64,000 nucleotides of DNA from an uncultured Tateyamaria sp. (GCF_947503415.1 NZ_CANNDS010000001.1:806001-870000); one strand, 5' to 3'. Positions 9,285 through 24,491 are shown, counted from the first letter of the stretch. The notes: generated from the letters alone by a model not told the origin. Numbers and translations: made by a program.

Positions 9285-10160
9285 TTACCGGTCCCGCGCC
9301 AATTCCAATGCGCGCTGGTAGACACGCCTGCGCTGGACGCCCAACGTTTCAGCGACAAACGCCGCCGCATCTTTGACTGACATATCATCCAGTGCCGAGC
9401 TTAGCGCGCTATCAATGTCCAATTCCTTAACGGCCACGGCCTCGGATCGCCCGATCAGGACAACAATCTCTCCCTTGGGGGTCTCAGAGCTATATGTCTC
9501 GGCCAATTCACCCAAGGTACCTGTTTTGACGTCTTCAAACCGCTTGGTGATCTCGCGACACACCGAACCTTGCCGTTCCGCCCCCAGCACCTCTGCTGCA
9601 TCCGCCAGCAGCGCCCCCACCCGTTTGGGTGATTCGTAGAGCACCAGCGTTGCTTGAACACCGGCCAACTCCTGTAACGCGCGCTGCCGGGCGGTGCGTG
9701 TCGCGGGCAGAAACCCGCCAAAATGGAAGGCGTCCGTCGGCAATCCCCCGATCACCAGCGCGGTCACAACAGCAGAAGGTCCCGGCGCACAGGTTACAGG
9801 AACACCGGCAGCGCGGGCCTCCCGGCCCAGCTCAAACCCCGGATCGGCAATCAGCGGCATCCCGGCTTCCGAGGCGTAGGCCACGCTCTCTCCGCCTGCG
9901 GCCCGCGCCACCAGACGTGTCACCTGCCCGGCCTTGGAATGTTCGTGCAACGCCTCGATCCGACGACCGTCCAAAGGGACGCCGTGGATGTCCATCAGCT
10001 TGCGCAAGCTGCGCGTGTCCTCGGCCACCAGCACGTCGGCAGAAGCCAATACATCCAGAGCGCGAAGTGTGATGTCCCGCGCCGTGCCGATGGGCACGCC
10101 CACGAACCACAACCCCGGGCTGAGGGGGACTTTGACATGATTCAACGCTGGACCCGCCAT
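9285..10160 (-). CDS. rsmI: 16S rRNA (cytidine(1402)-2'-O)-methyltransferase
   Basis: RsmI methylates the 2'-O of C1402 in the 16S rRNA decoding centre using SAM. The 291-residue protein belongs to the tetrapyrrole-methylase fold: GLWFVGVPIGTARDITLRAL, DVLVAEDTRSLRKL, the EAGMPLIADPG motif (family SDAGTP/ISDPG position) and CAPGPSAVVTALVIGGLPTD. The C-terminus has VAETLGVQRRRVYQRALEL, the helical tail common in RsmI. It is divergent from the LpoA-like lipoprotein gene across 75 bp, the conserved yraL-yraM arrangement, and heads the rsmI-yraN-gshB series. Confidence 0.96.
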   Translation of the reverse strand: MAGPALNHVKVPLSPGLWFVGVPIGTARDITLRALDVLASADVLVAEDTRSLRKLMDIHGVPLDGRRIEALHEHSKAGQVTRLVARAAGGESVAYASEAGMPLIADPGFELGREARAAGVPVTCAPGPSAVVTALVIGGLPTDAFHFGGFLPATRTARQRALQELAGVQATLVLYESPKRVGALLADAAEVLGAERQGSVCREITKRFEDVKTGTLGELAETYSSETPKGEIVVLIGRSEAVAVKELDIDSALSSALDDMSVKDAAAFVAETLGVQRRRVYQRALELARDR

Positions 10161-10235
10161 ACCTTACGTCTATTATCCGCCCGGGAAGATCGGGCAGGCG
10201 AACGTCATGCCCCGGAACGTTGGGAGTGACAGTTC

Positions 10236-11432
10236 ATGTTTGCGTTTTTCAAGACTCTGCGCAAGGCGGTGCGGCAGGCGATCCTGCCTGTGGCCGCCCT
10301 TGCGCTTGCGGCCTGTGATCCCGCCGCGTTGGGTGGATTGGGCAGTGGACTGTCGAACAGTGGGCCCCGTATCGACACAACACAACCTGTACCGGTGGCC
10401 CTTTTGGTACCCCGCGGATCGGGCCAGGGCAGCGACGAGCTTTTGGCAAACAACCTTGAGAACGCAGCCCTTCTGGCCATGCGTGACCTGAATGGCGTTG
10501 AGATCGACCTGAGGGTCTACGGTACCGCCGGGAACGCGAGCACTGCCGCCGCGCAAGCCGCTCAGGCCGTAAACGACGGCGCACAGATCATTGTGGGACC
10601 GCTCTATGCCGAGGCCGCGAATGCCGCAGGTGTCGCGGTTGCCCCACAAAATGTGAACGTTCTGGCCTTTTCCAACAACACGACCATCGCAGGCGGCAAT
10701 GTCTTTGTGTTGGGGTCGACCTTTGACAACACTGCCAACAGGCTGGTCAGCTATGCCGCGCGACAGGGCCGGGACCGTATTGTGGTCGTCCACGCGCAGG
10801 ATGTCGCCGGCCAGCTTGGGCTCAATGCCATTCAACAGGCTGCGTCGCGTAGCGGCGCAACCGTGACAGGCACGGTCGACTACCCGCTTTCGCAACAGGG
10901 CCTCGTTGCGGCCGTGCCACGCGTGAAATCCGCGATCGACAATGCCGGTGCCAATGCGGTCTTTATGACGGCCGCCCCCGCAGGTGGCCTGCCACTTCTG
11001 TCACAACTGCTGCCCGAAGCAGGTGTGAGCCCGACCGCCACGCAATATGTGGGGATCACGCGCTGGGATATCCCGCGCCAGACGCTGGACTTGCCCGGTG
11101 TGCAAGGCGGGTGGTTTGCATTGCCAGACCCGGCCCGCGCCGGGGCGTTCCGGTCTCAATACGAAGCGGCCTATGGCAGCGCGCCACACCCGTTGGCGGG
11201 TCTGGCCTTTGACGGGATCGCGGCCATCGGTGCCTTGGCAGCCCAAGGCAATTCCGGTGCGTTGACTGGATCGGCGCTGACACAAGGCTCAGGCTTCCAG
11301 GGTGCGACAGGCATCTTTCGCTTGCGCTCCGACGGGACCAACGAACGTGGGCTGGCGGTGGCCACGGTGCGTGACAATCAGGTCGTCGTGATCGACGCGG
11401 CACCGCGCGGATTTGGTGGCGTAGGGTTCTGA
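10236..11432 (+). CDS. LpoA/YraM-like penicillin-binding-protein activator lipoprotein
   Basis: A 398-residue lipoprotein: the signal peptide ends ALALAAC with the lipidated Cys at residue 27. The mature part is a type I periplasmic-binding-protein fold (PVALLVPRGSGQGSDELLANNLENAAL, IIVGPLYAEAANAAGVAVAP, VLAFSNNTTIAGGNVFVLG). It corresponds to the C-terminal domain of E. coli LpoA, which activates PBP1a, and lacks the N-terminal TPR domain. Position beside divergent rsmI supports this. The ATG has GGGAG about 9 nt upstream. Whether it activates a PBP in alphaproteobacteria is inferred. glnD follows after 31 nt. Confidence 0.87.
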   Translation: MFAFFKTLRKAVRQAILPVAALALAACDPAALGGLGSGLSNSGPRIDTTQPVPVALLVPRGSGQGSDELLANNLENAALLAMRDLNGVEIDLRVYGTAGNASTAAAQAAQAVNDGAQIIVGPLYAEAANAAGVAVAPQNVNVLAFSNNTTIAGGNVFVLGSTFDNTANRLVSYAARQGRDRIVVVHAQDVAGQLGLNAIQQAASRSGATVTGTVDYPLSQQGLVAAVPRVKSAIDNAGANAVFMTAAPAGGLPLLSQLLPEAGVSPTATQYVGITRWDIPRQTLDLPGVQGGWFALPDPARAGAFRSQYEAAYGSAPHPLAGLAFDGIAAIGALAAQGNSGALTGSALTQGSGFQGATGIFRLRSDGTNERGLAVATVRDNQVVVIDAAPRGFGGVGF

Positions 11433-11463
11433 TCCACCCGCGCCTCCGCTATCGGAGACCATT

Positions 11464-14217
11464 TTGAGCAACACAGCCCTTCAGGCCTTTGAGACGCCTG
11501 ACCAACGCCTGATCTGCGCCGCCACCGATATCTTCGATGGCGGCGCTTTCGATGCGCTGCTGTCCAGCGCGCCGCAGCGAGACGAGATTGTCGCCCACCT
11601 CAAGGCTTCGCAAACGTCAGGGCGGGACGCGATTGCTGCCGCTTTCCGTGCCGAACCATTTGCGTCGCGCCCAACCACGCGGGCCTACACCTATCTGACC
11701 GATTGCCTTGTGCGAGCGGCTCTGCGGACCGCGCAGACGCTCATGCATCCGAACCCGACACCCACCAGCAGCGAACGGTTGGCCGTACTCGCGGTGGGCG
11801 GCTACGGCCGCGGAGAGATGGCCCCGTTTTCCGATGTGGATCTGCTGTTTCTGACGCCCTACAAAATCACCCCCTGGGCCGAAAGCGTCATCGAAACCAC
11901 CTTGTACATCCTTTGGGATCTCAAGCTGAAGGTGGGCCATTCCAGCCGCACCGTACGCGATTGCCTGCGCCTTGGGACCGAAGATTTCACGATCCGCACG
12001 GCAATGCTGGAACATCGTTTCATTTTTGGGCACGCGGACCTTGCCGCCGAACTGGACACCAAGCTGCGGACCGAACTGTTCCAAGGCACGGAACGTGAGT
12101 TCATTGAGGCAAAACTGGCCGAGCGCGACAGTCGCCACGTCCGGCAGGGCCAGCGCTATGTGGTTGAGCCCAACGTCAAGGAAGGCAAAGGCGGTCTGCG
12201 CGACCTGCAGTCGCTGTTCTGGATCGGCAAATACATTCACAAGGTTCAGGATGCCGCCGAACTGGTGCCGCTAGGTCTGTTCACGGATGACGAGTTTGCC
12301 AGTTTCGTCGCCGCCGAGGATTTCCTGTGGGCCACACGGTGCCACATGCATCTGATCTCGGGTCGGCCCACGGAGCAGCTGACCTTTGACATGCAGGCCG
12401 CCGTCGCCGAGGACATGGGGTATCAGGACAAGGCAGGCCGCCGCGCAGTCGAGCAATTCATGCAGGATTACTTCCTCCATGCCACAGAAGTGGGCGATCT
12501 GACACGCATCTTCCTGACCAAACTTGAAGCGGATCACCTCAAGGCCGAACCGATCCTCGAACGGCTCTTCAAACGCAAACCACGGGTCAAACGCGGCTAT
12601 GAGGTGATCAACAATCGCCTCGCCATCGCGGATGAGACCGCCTTTCTGGATGAAAAGCTGAACCTGCTCTGCATCTTCGAAGAAGCGTTGCGCACCGGCA
12701 TGCTGATCCACCCGGACGCCATGCGCACCATCAAGTCGAACCTGCATCTGATCGACGACGACATGCGCAACACACCCGAAGCGCAGCGGCTGTTTCTTGA
12801 CCTACTGCTGAAGCATGGGAACCCGGAACGGGCGCTACGGCGCATGAACGAACTGGGTGTGCTCGCAGCCTTCATTCCAGAGTTCGAACCCATCGTCGCG
12901 ATGATGCAGTTCAACATGTACCATTCGTACACGGTGGACGAGCACATCATCCAATGCATCGCCCAGCTTGCCATGATCGAAAAGGGTGAGTTGATTGAGG
13001 ATCTGCCGGTTGCCTCATCCATCCTCAAGGAAGGGGTGAACCGACGCGTGCTTTACGTCGCGCTTTTGCTGCACGACATCGGCAAGGGACGGCCCGAGGA
13101 CCATTCGATCTTAGGCGCGCAGATCGTGCGCAAGGTGGCGCCGCGGCTGGGGTTGAAACAGGACGAGGTGGACACCGCCGAATGGTTGGTGCGCTATCAC
13201 CTGCTGATGTCCGACATGGCACAGAAACGCGATATCGCGGACCCACGCACGGTGCGTGATTTTGCCAAGGCGGTACAAACGGTCAAACGGCTCGACCTTT
13301 TGTGCGTGTTGACGGTGTGCGACATCAGGGGCGTCGGCCCGAACGTCTGGAACAATTGGAAGGCGGTGCTGATCCGCGCCCTATATCGCCAGACCCGCCG
13401 CGCACTCGAAGATGGGATGGAAGCGCTCAACCGTGACAATCGTGGAACAGAGGCGAAGAAGGCACTGCGGGCCGAACTGGCAGATTGGCCGCGCAAGGAT
13501 CTTCAGACCGAGACGGGCCGGCATTACGATCCATACTGGCAAGGCCTGCACATCACAGCCCACATCGTCTTTGCCAACCTCCTGCGTGACATCGGTGAAA
13601 ACGAAATCGCAATGGACCTGCACCCGGACGATGACCGGGACGCCACCCGCGCGTGCTTTGTCATGCCCGACCATCCAGGTATCTTTGCGCGCCTCACGGG
13701 GGCACTGGCATTGGTCGGGGCGAATGTGGTCGACGCGCGCAGCTATACGACCTCGGACGGCTTTGTGACGGACGCGTTCTGGATACAGGATGCCGACGGC
13801 AACCCCTATGACGCGGCCCGCCTGCCACGTCTGCGCAAGATGATCGAACGCACGCTTGCAGGCGAAGTCGTGACCCGTGATGCAATCAAGGACCGCGACA
13901 AGGTCAAAAAACGCGAAAAGGCCTTTAAGGTACCGACGCACATCACCTTTGATAACGAAGGGTCGGACATCTACACGATCATCGAGGTGGACACCCGCGA
14001 CCGTCCCGGCCTGCTGCACGACCTGACGCGCACGCTGGCGGCATCAAACGTTTATATCGCCAACGCAGTCATCGCGACCTATGGCGAACAGGTGGTTGAT
14101 ACCTTCTACGTCAAGGACATGTTCGGGCTGAAATACTATTCAGAGAACAAACAAAGGGCGCTGGAGAAGAAGTTGCGCGCCGCAATTGTCGAAGGCGTAG
14201 AGCGAGCCGCCGGCTAG
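11464..14217 (+). CDS. glnD: Bifunctional [protein-PII] uridylyltransferase/uridylyl-removing enzyme
   Basis: GlnD senses glutamine and adds or removes UMP on PII (GlnB/GlnK), setting nitrogen-assimilation status. The 917-residue protein has a nucleotidyltransferase domain (GGYGRGEMAPFSDVDLLFL), an HD domain (LLLHDIGKGRPEDHS) and two C-terminal ACT domains (FVMPDHPGIFARLTGAL and IIEVDTRDRPGLLHDLTRTL). The start is TTG, with GGAG 6 nt upstream (11454-11457); no ATG lies near. It converges on pgm across 27 nt. Confidence 0.97.
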   Translation: MSNTALQAFETPDQRLICAATDIFDGGAFDALLSSAPQRDEIVAHLKASQTSGRDAIAAAFRAEPFASRPTTRAYTYLTDCLVRAALRTAQTLMHPNPTPTSSERLAVLAVGGYGRGEMAPFSDVDLLFLTPYKITPWAESVIETTLYILWDLKLKVGHSSRTVRDCLRLGTEDFTIRTAMLEHRFIFGHADLAAELDTKLRTELFQGTEREFIEAKLAERDSRHVRQGQRYVVEPNVKEGKGGLRDLQSLFWIGKYIHKVQDAAELVPLGLFTDDEFASFVAAEDFLWATRCHMHLISGRPTEQLTFDMQAAVAEDMGYQDKAGRRAVEQFMQDYFLHATEVGDLTRIFLTKLEADHLKAEPILERLFKRKPRVKRGYEVINNRLAIADETAFLDEKLNLLCIFEEALRTGMLIHPDAMRTIKSNLHLIDDDMRNTPEAQRLFLDLLLKHGNPERALRRMNELGVLAAFIPEFEPIVAMMQFNMYHSYTVDEHIIQCIAQLAMIEKGELIEDLPVASSILKEGVNRRVLYVALLLHDIGKGRPEDHSILGAQIVRKVAPRLGLKQDEVDTAEWLVRYHLLMSDMAQKRDIADPRTVRDFAKAVQTVKRLDLLCVLTVCDIRGVGPNVWNNWKAVLIRALYRQTRRALEDGMEALNRDNRGTEAKKALRAELADWPRKDLQTETGRHYDPYWQGLHITAHIVFANLLRDIGENEIAMDLHPDDDRDATRACFVMPDHPGIFARLTGALALVGANVVDARSYTTSDGFVTDAFWIQDADGNPYDAARLPRLRKMIERTLAGEVVTRDAIKDRDKVKKREKAFKVPTHITFDNEGSDIYTIIEVDTRDRPGLLHDLTRTLAASNVYIANAVIATYGEQVVDTFYVKDMFGLKYYSENKQRALEKKLRAAIVEGVERAAG

Positions 14218-14244
14218 AGCACGCCGCCGCCACGCCCCGTTTGA

Positions 14245-18001
<3,757 letters not shown>

Positions 18002-18005
<4 letters not shown>

Positions 18006-19423
18006 CCAGCAGCCTTTGTCAGGTCGGCATACAGCGCAGCATAGGCCGCCGCCGACGGTGCCCAGCCCACCGGGTGGGCCATCGCGTTTCGCTGCATCTT
18101 TGACCACATCTTGGGACGTTCGAAAAGGTCGCAAAGCTGCGCAAGCGCGTTTGACAGAGCATCAGCCGTGATTGGATGGAATTGCAGCCCCGTCGCCACC
18201 TCTTTGGCCATGGTCGCCGGGGTCGCGGGGATCACCGTGTCGGCAAGGCCCCCGGTCAGGGCCACCACTGGCAATGTGCCATATTGCAGCCCGTAAAGCT
18301 GCGTCAGGCCGCACGGTTCAAACCGCGACGGCACAAGGATCGCATCACCGCCCGCCATCATCCGGTGCGACAGCGCCTCGTCATACCCGATCCGCGCGGC
18401 GACATCGGGATGATCATAATTGGCAAACGCCGCCTCCAACCCCGGATCACCGGAGCCGAGCAGCGCCAGTTGCCCCCCGCGATCGAGCAAAGCAGGCAAC
18501 GCCTCAAGCAGCAGGTCCAACCCCTTCTGCTCGGTCAGACGCGAGACGACAACACAAAGCGGCCCTTCGGCTTCCGGCAGCCCGAACTCTTCGCGCAGGG
18601 CAACCTTGTTCGCCACCTTCCCGCGCGGGGTCTTGTAGGGCCGCACATGGGTGTCCACAGACGGCGACCACACGTCCAGATCAATGCCGTTCAAAATCCC
18701 CGACAGATCCGCCCGCCGCGCGCGCAGGACCCCATCCAGCCCCATGCCGAACTCCGCCGTCATCAATTCGCGGGCATAGGTGGGCGACACGGTGGTCAAA
18801 TGATCGGCCCTGATCAAGCCAGCCTTCAGCGCTGAAATCTGGCCCCAGTATTCGACGCCCTCTCGGTTCAAATCGGCATTGGCAATCCCAAGCGCCCCGG
18901 CCCGGTCCATAGGCACAAGGCCCTGAAAGGCGATGTTGTGAATGGTCAGGACACTTGGCACCGGCACGGCGTCGCGCTTCAGGTAATAAGGCACCAACCC
19001 CGCCTGCCAGTCATGGCAATGCACCAGATCGGGTGCCCATTCGCCCAAGGTGCCACCCGCAATATCCGCCGCCACCCGGCACAAAGCCGCAAAGCGTTCC
19101 GGATTGTCGGGCCAGTCCTGCCCATCGGCATTCAGGTAAATCCCTGCATCCCGATCAAACAGATGCGGCGCATCCAGTACAAACAAATCCAGCCCTGCGG
19201 CCACACCGCTCAGCAAACGCGCTGACCCGCCAAAGCAGTCAAACGACGCCACAACGTGGCCCGCACCCAATGCCGACATCACCGCAGGATAGCCCGGCAG
19301 CAACGTCCGCATCTCAACCCCCAAAGGGGCCAGCGCCGCAGGCAAAGCGCCCGCCACATCCGCCAAACCGCCGGTTTTCACCAGCGGCGCACATTCGGAC
19401 GCGACGGACAGTACTTTGGTCAT
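18002..19423 (-). CDS. glgA: Glycogen synthase (ADP-glucose, GT5)
   Basis: GlgA elongates alpha-1,4-glucan from ADP-glucose. The 473-residue protein begins [23 protein letters not shown], where KTGGLADV binds the ADP-glucose phosphate. The C-terminal Rossmann domain carries [14 protein letters not shown], and the family E-x7-E region reads [18 protein letters not shown]. The length is typical of bacterial GlgA. The ATG at 19423 overlaps the glgC stop by 4 nt, so the upstream in-frame start at 19438 inside glgC is not used here. Confidence 0.97.
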
Positions 19424-20679
19424 TGTGCGGCCTTCCATGCCTCCACCATCGGCTTGGTGATCAGGGTCGTGCCCTTTTCGGACACGCGGAAGAACTTGCC
19501 GTCCTCCGTCGGGTCCTCACCCACCACAAGCCCTTTCGGAATCTCAACACCGCGATCAATCACACATTTGCGCAAGCGCGCAGAGCGGTTGATGACCACA
19601 TTCGGCAGCACCACAGAGTGATCCAGCACCGCATAGGAATTGGTGTGCACGTCCGTAAACAACAGCGAATTGCGCACCTCGGTACCCGAGATGATGCAGC
19701 CCCCCGACACCATGGATGATATGGCAACGCCACGCCGGTCCTTCTCATCATGGATGAACTTCGCGGGCGGCACGCTTTCCGAATAGGTCCAGATCGGCCA
19801 GCTTTGGTCCCATAGGTCCAACTCGGGGGTAAAGTTGGTAAGGTCGATATTCGCCTCCCAAAACGCATCGATTGTGCCCACGTCACGCCAGTAGCTCGGC
19901 GCACCGCTCGCCCGCACACAACTATCGTCAAAGCGGTGGGCCACGGCCTTGCCCTTCTTCACGATGTCGGGGATCAGGTCGTGCCCGAAATCGTGGCTCG
20001 AATTAGGGTCTTCGGCATCCGCAATCAGCAGTTCGCGCAGGAATTTCCAGTTGAAAACATAGATGCCCATGGACGCCAGCGCCTTGGTGTCATCCTCGGG
20101 GGTGCTGGGCGGGTCAGCGGGCTTTTCAAGAAACGACGTGATGCGGCTTGTCTCATCCACAGCCATCACACCGAAGGCCGAAGCTTCCTCGCGCGGCACG
20201 GTCAGACAGCCCACGGTCACATCGGCCCCCTGCTCCACATGCTGGCGCAGCATCACCTCGTAATCCATCTTGTAGATATGGTCGCCCGCAAGGATGACGA
20301 TGTATTCGACGCCGTAACTGTCAACGATATCAATGTTTTGCGTCACAGCATCGGCGGTGCCACGATACCACATCTCTTCTGACACACGCTGGGATGCAGG
20401 CAGGATATCCAGAAACTCGTTCCGCTCGGCCCGGAAGAAGTTCCAGCCCCGCTGGCAATGGCGGATCAGCGAATGGGCTTTGTACTGTGTGGCCACAGCC
20501 ATGCGGCGAATGCCAGAATTGACCGCGTTCGACAGGGCAAAATCGACAATCCGCGTCTTGCCGCCAAAGAACACGGCGGGCTTCACGCGCCGGTCGGTCA
20601 ATTCCTTCAGCCGCGATCCGCGTCCCCCCGCCAGCACAAAGGCCATGGACCTTTGCGACAACCGTGTCATGTCCGCCAT
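19420..20679 (-). CDS. glgC: Glucose-1-phosphate adenylyltransferase
   Basis: GlgC makes ADP-glucose from ATP and glucose 1-phosphate, the committed and allosterically regulated step of glycogen synthesis. The 419-residue protein shows [28 protein letters not shown] (nucleotide-binding loop and regulatory Lys), GTADAVTQN, the catalytic [20 protein letters not shown] (glucose-1-phosphate-binding Lys) and a C-terminal left-handed beta-helix ([14 protein letters not shown]). It sits between glgB (13 nt upstream) and glgA (4-nt overlap). Confidence 0.97.
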   Translation of the reverse strand: MADMTRLSQRSMAFVLAGGRGSRLKELTDRRVKPAVFFGGKTRIVDFALSNAVNSGIRRMAVATQYKAHSLIRHCQRGWNFFRAERNEFLDILPASQRVSEEMWYRGTADAVTQNIDIVDSYGVEYIVILAGDHIYKMDYEVMLRQHVEQGADVTVGCLTVPREEASAFGVMAVDETSRITSFLEKPADPPSTPEDDTKALASMGIYVFNWKFLRELLIADAEDPNSSHDFGHDLIPDIVKKGKAVAHRFDDSCVRASGAPSYWRDVGTIDAFWEANIDLTNFTPELDLWDQSWPIWTYSESVPPAKFIHDEKDRRGVAISSMVSGGCIISGTEVRNSLLFTDVHTNSYAVLDHSVVLPNVVINRSARLRKCVIDRGVEIPKGLVVGEDPTEDGKFFRVSEKGTTLITKPMVEAWKAAQ

Positions 20680-20692
20680 ATCGTTTCCTCCC

Positions 20693-22879
20693 TTATTGTT
20701 TCAGTCGGAACATCACCGTCGCCAATGGCGGCACGTTGATATCCACAAAGTCCGGCAACCCGTCCCATTCGCCTGACTGGCTCTGGACCGCGCCGCCGTT
20801 CCCCCGGTCGCCACCGCCATAGGCGGCCGCATCACTGTTCAGAACCTCCTCCCAAAGGCCCGGAACCGGCACACCTATGCGCCACTGACGCTCCACCGGG
20901 GTAAAGTTGCAAACCACAATCACAGGCGCATCGCCGTCCTCACCGAAGCGGGCGAAAGCGGTCAGCGACTGGTCGGGGTCATTGGCAATCCACCGAAACC
21001 CCGACGGATCACAATCGCGCCGGTGCAACGCCGGCGTTTCGCGATAAAAATGGTTCAGATCGCGCACAAGCGCCTGCACACCGCGCTGATGTGCGCCATG
21101 CAGCGCGTCCCAATCCAGCGACACATCATGGTTCCACTCGGACCACTGCCCAAACTCGCAGCCCATGAACAGCAGCTTCTTACCGGGATGCCCCCACATG
21201 AACCCGTAATAGGCGCGCAGGTTCGCAAACTTCTCCCACTCATTGCCCGGCATTTTGTCGATCATCGACCCCTTGCCGTGCACCACCTCGTCATGGCTGA
21301 TCGGCAGGATGAAGTTTTCCGAGAATGAATAGTCGATGGGGAACGTCATCAGGTGATGATCGTATTTGCGGTGAATGGGGTCTTTCTCGATGTACCGCAG
21401 GGTGTCGTTCATCCACCCCATGTTCCACTTGTACCCGAACCCGAGGCCACCGGCATCGACGGGTGACGACACACCGGGAAAGGCGGTGCTTTCCTCGGCC
21501 ACCGTCATGATGCCATCGACCTCACCGTAGCAAACAGTGTTCATTTCCTTCAGGAAATCAACGGCTTCGTAGTTTTCGCGCCCGCCATCCTTGTTGGGCA
21601 CCCAGGCATCGCCGTCCCGCGAATAATCTCGGTACAGCATCGACGCCACCGCATCCACGCGCAGCCCGTCGATATGGTATTCCTTGAACCAATAAAGCGC
21701 GTTGGCCGTCAGGAAATTGCGCACTTCCGTGCGCCCGTAATTGTAGATCAGGGTGTTCCAATCCTGATGAAACCCTTCGCGTGGGTCCGCATGTTCGTAA
21801 AGATGGGTGCCGTCAAACTGCGCCAAACCATGCGCATCCGACGGGAAGTGCCCCGGCACCCAATCCAGGATGACACCAAGGCCCGCCTTGTGCGCCGCCT
21901 CCACCAGATCGCGAAATTCGTGCGGCGGACCGAAACGAATGGTCGGTGCATAAAGCCCTAGCGGCTGATACCCCCACGACCCGTCAAACGGAAACTCGCT
22001 GATGGGCAGAAACTCCAGATGGGTGAACCCCATCCAGACGGCATAATCGACAAGCTCGGTCGCAAGCTCCTTGTAGCTGAGCCGCCGCCCGTCGCTTGTG
22101 TGCCGCCACGATCCCAGATGCACCTCGTACACCGAAACCGGCTTGTCGCGACTTTGCGCCGCCCCGCGCGATGTCATCCACGCATCATCGTCCCAACCAT
22201 AGCCGGAAATATCGCGCACCACGGACGACGTCTCGGGCGCATGCTGCGCGCCAAAGCCCACCGGGTCCGCCTTCAAAAACGGCGCGCCGTCCTGCGGCGC
22301 AATCTCGTATTTATACAGGTCGCCTTCGCCCAGCCCCGGCAGGAAAATCTCCCAAATACCGGTCACGCCCACACGGCGCATCGCATGCCGGCGTCCGTCC
22401 CAGACGTTGAAATTACCCACGACAGACACGCGGGTCGCGTTGGGGGCCCAGACCGCAAAATGCGTGCCCGTAACGCCATCCACCTCAGTCACATGCGCGC
22501 CCAGCGCCGACCACAACTGCCGATGCGTGCCTTCGCCAATCAGATACTGATCCATATCCGTCAGGACAGGCCCAAAGCGATAGGGATCGTCAAAGGCCCA
22601 TTCGTCCCCGTCCTCAAACGTCGCTGTCAGGGAATGCGCAAATTTCGAATTTGGCACCTTGGCGGCAAACAATGGCCCCTCAATGCGCTCCAACTCAACC
22701 TTCTTGCGGCCCACGGTTGCCACCAGCTTCACTGCATCCGGCACCAAAGCCACGCACCACGCGGCCCGGCCCGTCTTGTGCACACCCAGCACATCAAAGG
22801 GGCGATCATGGCGCGCCGCCAGCAACGCATCTACGTCCGCCCGGCTCATATGGGGGGGCAAGGTCACCGTCTCCGTCAT
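20693..22879 (-). CDS. glgB: 1,4-alpha-glucan branching enzyme (GH13_9)
   Basis: GlgB introduces alpha-1,6 branches into glycogen. The 728-residue protein has an N-terminal region with CBM48 ([25 protein letters not shown]), then the GH13 barrel: [27 protein letters not shown] with the nucleophile Asp, [14 protein letters not shown] with the acid Glu, and [13 protein letters not shown]. The C-terminal beta domain ends PLATVMFRL. The length matches E. coli GlgB, including the N1 domain. Its ATG shares one base with the stop of the preceding alpha-glucosidase (TGATG). Confidence 0.97.
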   Translation of the reverse strand: MTETVTLPPHMSRADVDALLAARHDRPFDVLGVHKTGRAAWCVALVPDAVKLVATVGRKKVELERIEGPLFAAKVPNSKFAHSLTATFEDGDEWAFDDPYRFGPVLTDMDQYLIGEGTHRQLWSALGAHVTEVDGVTGTHFAVWAPNATRVSVVGNFNVWDGRRHAMRRVGVTGIWEIFLPGLGEGDLYKYEIAPQDGAPFLKADPVGFGAQHAPETSSVVRDISGYGWDDDAWMTSRGAAQSRDKPVSVYEVHLGSWRHTSDGRRLSYKELATELVDYAVWMGFTHLEFLPISEFPFDGSWGYQPLGLYAPTIRFGPPHEFRDLVEAAHKAGLGVILDWVPGHFPSDAHGLAQFDGTHLYEHADPREGFHQDWNTLIYNYGRTEVRNFLTANALYWFKEYHIDGLRVDAVASMLYRDYSRDGDAWVPNKDGGRENYEAVDFLKEMNTVCYGEVDGIMTVAEESTAFPGVSSPVDAGGLGFGYKWNMGWMNDTLRYIEKDPIHRKYDHHLMTFPIDYSFSENFILPISHDEVVHGKGSMIDKMPGNEWEKFANLRAYYGFMWGHPGKKLLFMGCEFGQWSEWNHDVSLDWDALHGAHQRGVQALVRDLNHFYRETPALHRRDCDPSGFRWIANDPDQSLTAFARFGEDGDAPVIVVCNFTPVERQWRIGVPVPGLWEEVLNSDAAAYGGGDRGNGGAVQSQSGEWDGLPDFVDINVPPLATVMFRLKQ

Positions 22880-24468
22880 CAGCTCAAACGCCCGATCAGG
22901 AAGCCACTGCCGCCCAGCGTCACGCTTGACCCATCCACATCAGCGGATTGATCCAGAACAGACGTCACCGCATGCGGCAAGTCCACCGTCACACGCTCGG
23001 TAGACAGATTATAGATGCACATCATGTTATCTCCACGCATGAACCCTAGCACGGGTTCCGGCAGATCAAGAAATTCCGTCTTGCCCGCGCGCAGATCATC
23101 CGACGACCGGCGTAGGGCCAACATCTCGCGGTAAAACGCCAAAACCGAGTTTTCGCCCTGCTCCGACACCGCCCGCGCCTGCTGCGGCGCCTTGACGGGC
23201 AGCCATGTCCGGTTGGCCTGGCTGAAGCCACCATTGGCAGACCCAGCCTCCCACACCATTGGCGTGCGGCACCCATCGCGGCCCTTCTTTTCCGGCCAGA
23301 AATTGATGCCCTCAGGGTCGGTCAGTTCGTCAAAGCTGAGAACGGTATCGACCTGCCCCAGCTCTTCGCCTTGGTAGAGACAGATCGAGCCCTCAAAGCT
23401 CAACAGCATCGCAGCGGCTTGCTTAGCCAGCGCATCCTGATCCACGCCATGCTCCAACCAGCGGCCCACATGGCGCGGCACATCATGGTTGGAAAACGCC
23501 CAGCACGGCCATCCATCGGGTGCATCCCGGAAAAACGCCTCGATCCGTTCACGAAAGTGCTTGGGCGAGAAATCCGGCCCCAGCATCTCAAAGCTGTAGG
23601 CCATGTGCAGCCGTTGACCGGAGGTATACTCGCCCATCAACTCGATCGAATGGTGGCTGTCGCCCACCTCGCCAACCATGGTGCGGGCGTCGTATTCGTC
23701 CAGGAGCGCGCGCAGCTTCTCAAGAAACGCGATGTTCTCGGGCCGGTTCTTGGAAAACAGCGTATACTGCATCTCGAAAGGGCGCACGGCATGCTGCGCC
23801 CAATCCGACGGGTTGGCCGCATTGTCGCGCAACAGATGGTCGTGGAAATAGAAGTTCACGGTGTCCAGCCGGAACCCATCCACACCCCGGTCCAGCCAAA
23901 ACCGCACACAATCCAACAAATACGCCTGAACCTCAGGATTGTGCAGGTTCCAGTCGGGTTGCTCCTTCAGGAAGTTGTGCATGTAATACTGACGGCGGCG
24001 CGCATCCCATGTCCATGCGGGGCCACCAAAGATCGACAACCAATTGTTGGGCGGCGTGCCATCGGGTTTGGGATCGGCCCAGATGAACCAATCCGCCTTC
24101 GGATTGTCCCGACTTTGGCGGCTTTCTTCGAACAGCGCATGCTGATCCGACGCGTGGCTCAGGACCTGATCAATGATGACCTTCAGGCCCAGATCATGGG
24201 CCTTTTCAACCATCGCATCAAACTCAGCCAACGTGCCAAATGTGGGATCAATGTCCAGATAGTCGGACACGTCATAGCCCATGTCGGCCATGGGCGACGG
24301 AAACACCGGGGACAGCCAGATCGCATCCACACCCAAAGATGCCACATGGTCCAACCGATCCATGATTCCCTTGAGGTCCCCAATCCCGTCACCATCCGCG
24401 TCCATGAAGGACCGGGGATAGATCTGATAGGTCACAGACCCGCGCCACCAGTCTTGTCCATCTGCCAT
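22879..24468 (-). CDS. GH13 alpha-glucosidase
   Basis: A 529-residue GH13 exo-glucosidase, without signal peptide, that should release glucose from short alpha-glucans. Barrel motifs in order: SVTYQIYPRSFMDADGDGIGDLKG, VIIDQVLSHASDQH, GFRLDTVNFYFHD (nucleophile Asp; Thr follows it, as in alpha-1,4-acting rather than alpha-1,6-acting relatives), MVGEVGDSHHS (acid Glu) and FSNHDVPRH. It heads the glycogen operon where many relatives carry glgP, which is absent from this window. ATG at 24468 is chosen over an upstream TTG at 24510, because the latter would put an inverted repeat and probable leader inside the gene. Confidence 0.9.
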   Translation of the reverse strand: MADGQDWWRGSVTYQIYPRSFMDADGDGIGDLKGIMDRLDHVASLGVDAIWLSPVFPSPMADMGYDVSDYLDIDPTFGTLAEFDAMVEKAHDLGLKVIIDQVLSHASDQHALFEESRQSRDNPKADWFIWADPKPDGTPPNNWLSIFGGPAWTWDARRRQYYMHNFLKEQPDWNLHNPEVQAYLLDCVRFWLDRGVDGFRLDTVNFYFHDHLLRDNAANPSDWAQHAVRPFEMQYTLFSKNRPENIAFLEKLRALLDEYDARTMVGEVGDSHHSIELMGEYTSGQRLHMAYSFEMLGPDFSPKHFRERIEAFFRDAPDGWPCWAFSNHDVPRHVGRWLEHGVDQDALAKQAAAMLLSFEGSICLYQGEELGQVDTVLSFDELTDPEGINFWPEKKGRDGCRTPMVWEAGSANGGFSQANRTWLPVKAPQQARAVSEQGENSVLAFYREMLALRRSSDDLRAGKTEFLDLPEPVLGFMRGDNMMCIYNLSTERVTVDLPHAVTSVLDQSADVDGSSVTLGGSGFLIGRLS

Positions 24469-24491
24469 TGTCGATGCCCTCGCTCGCAAAA

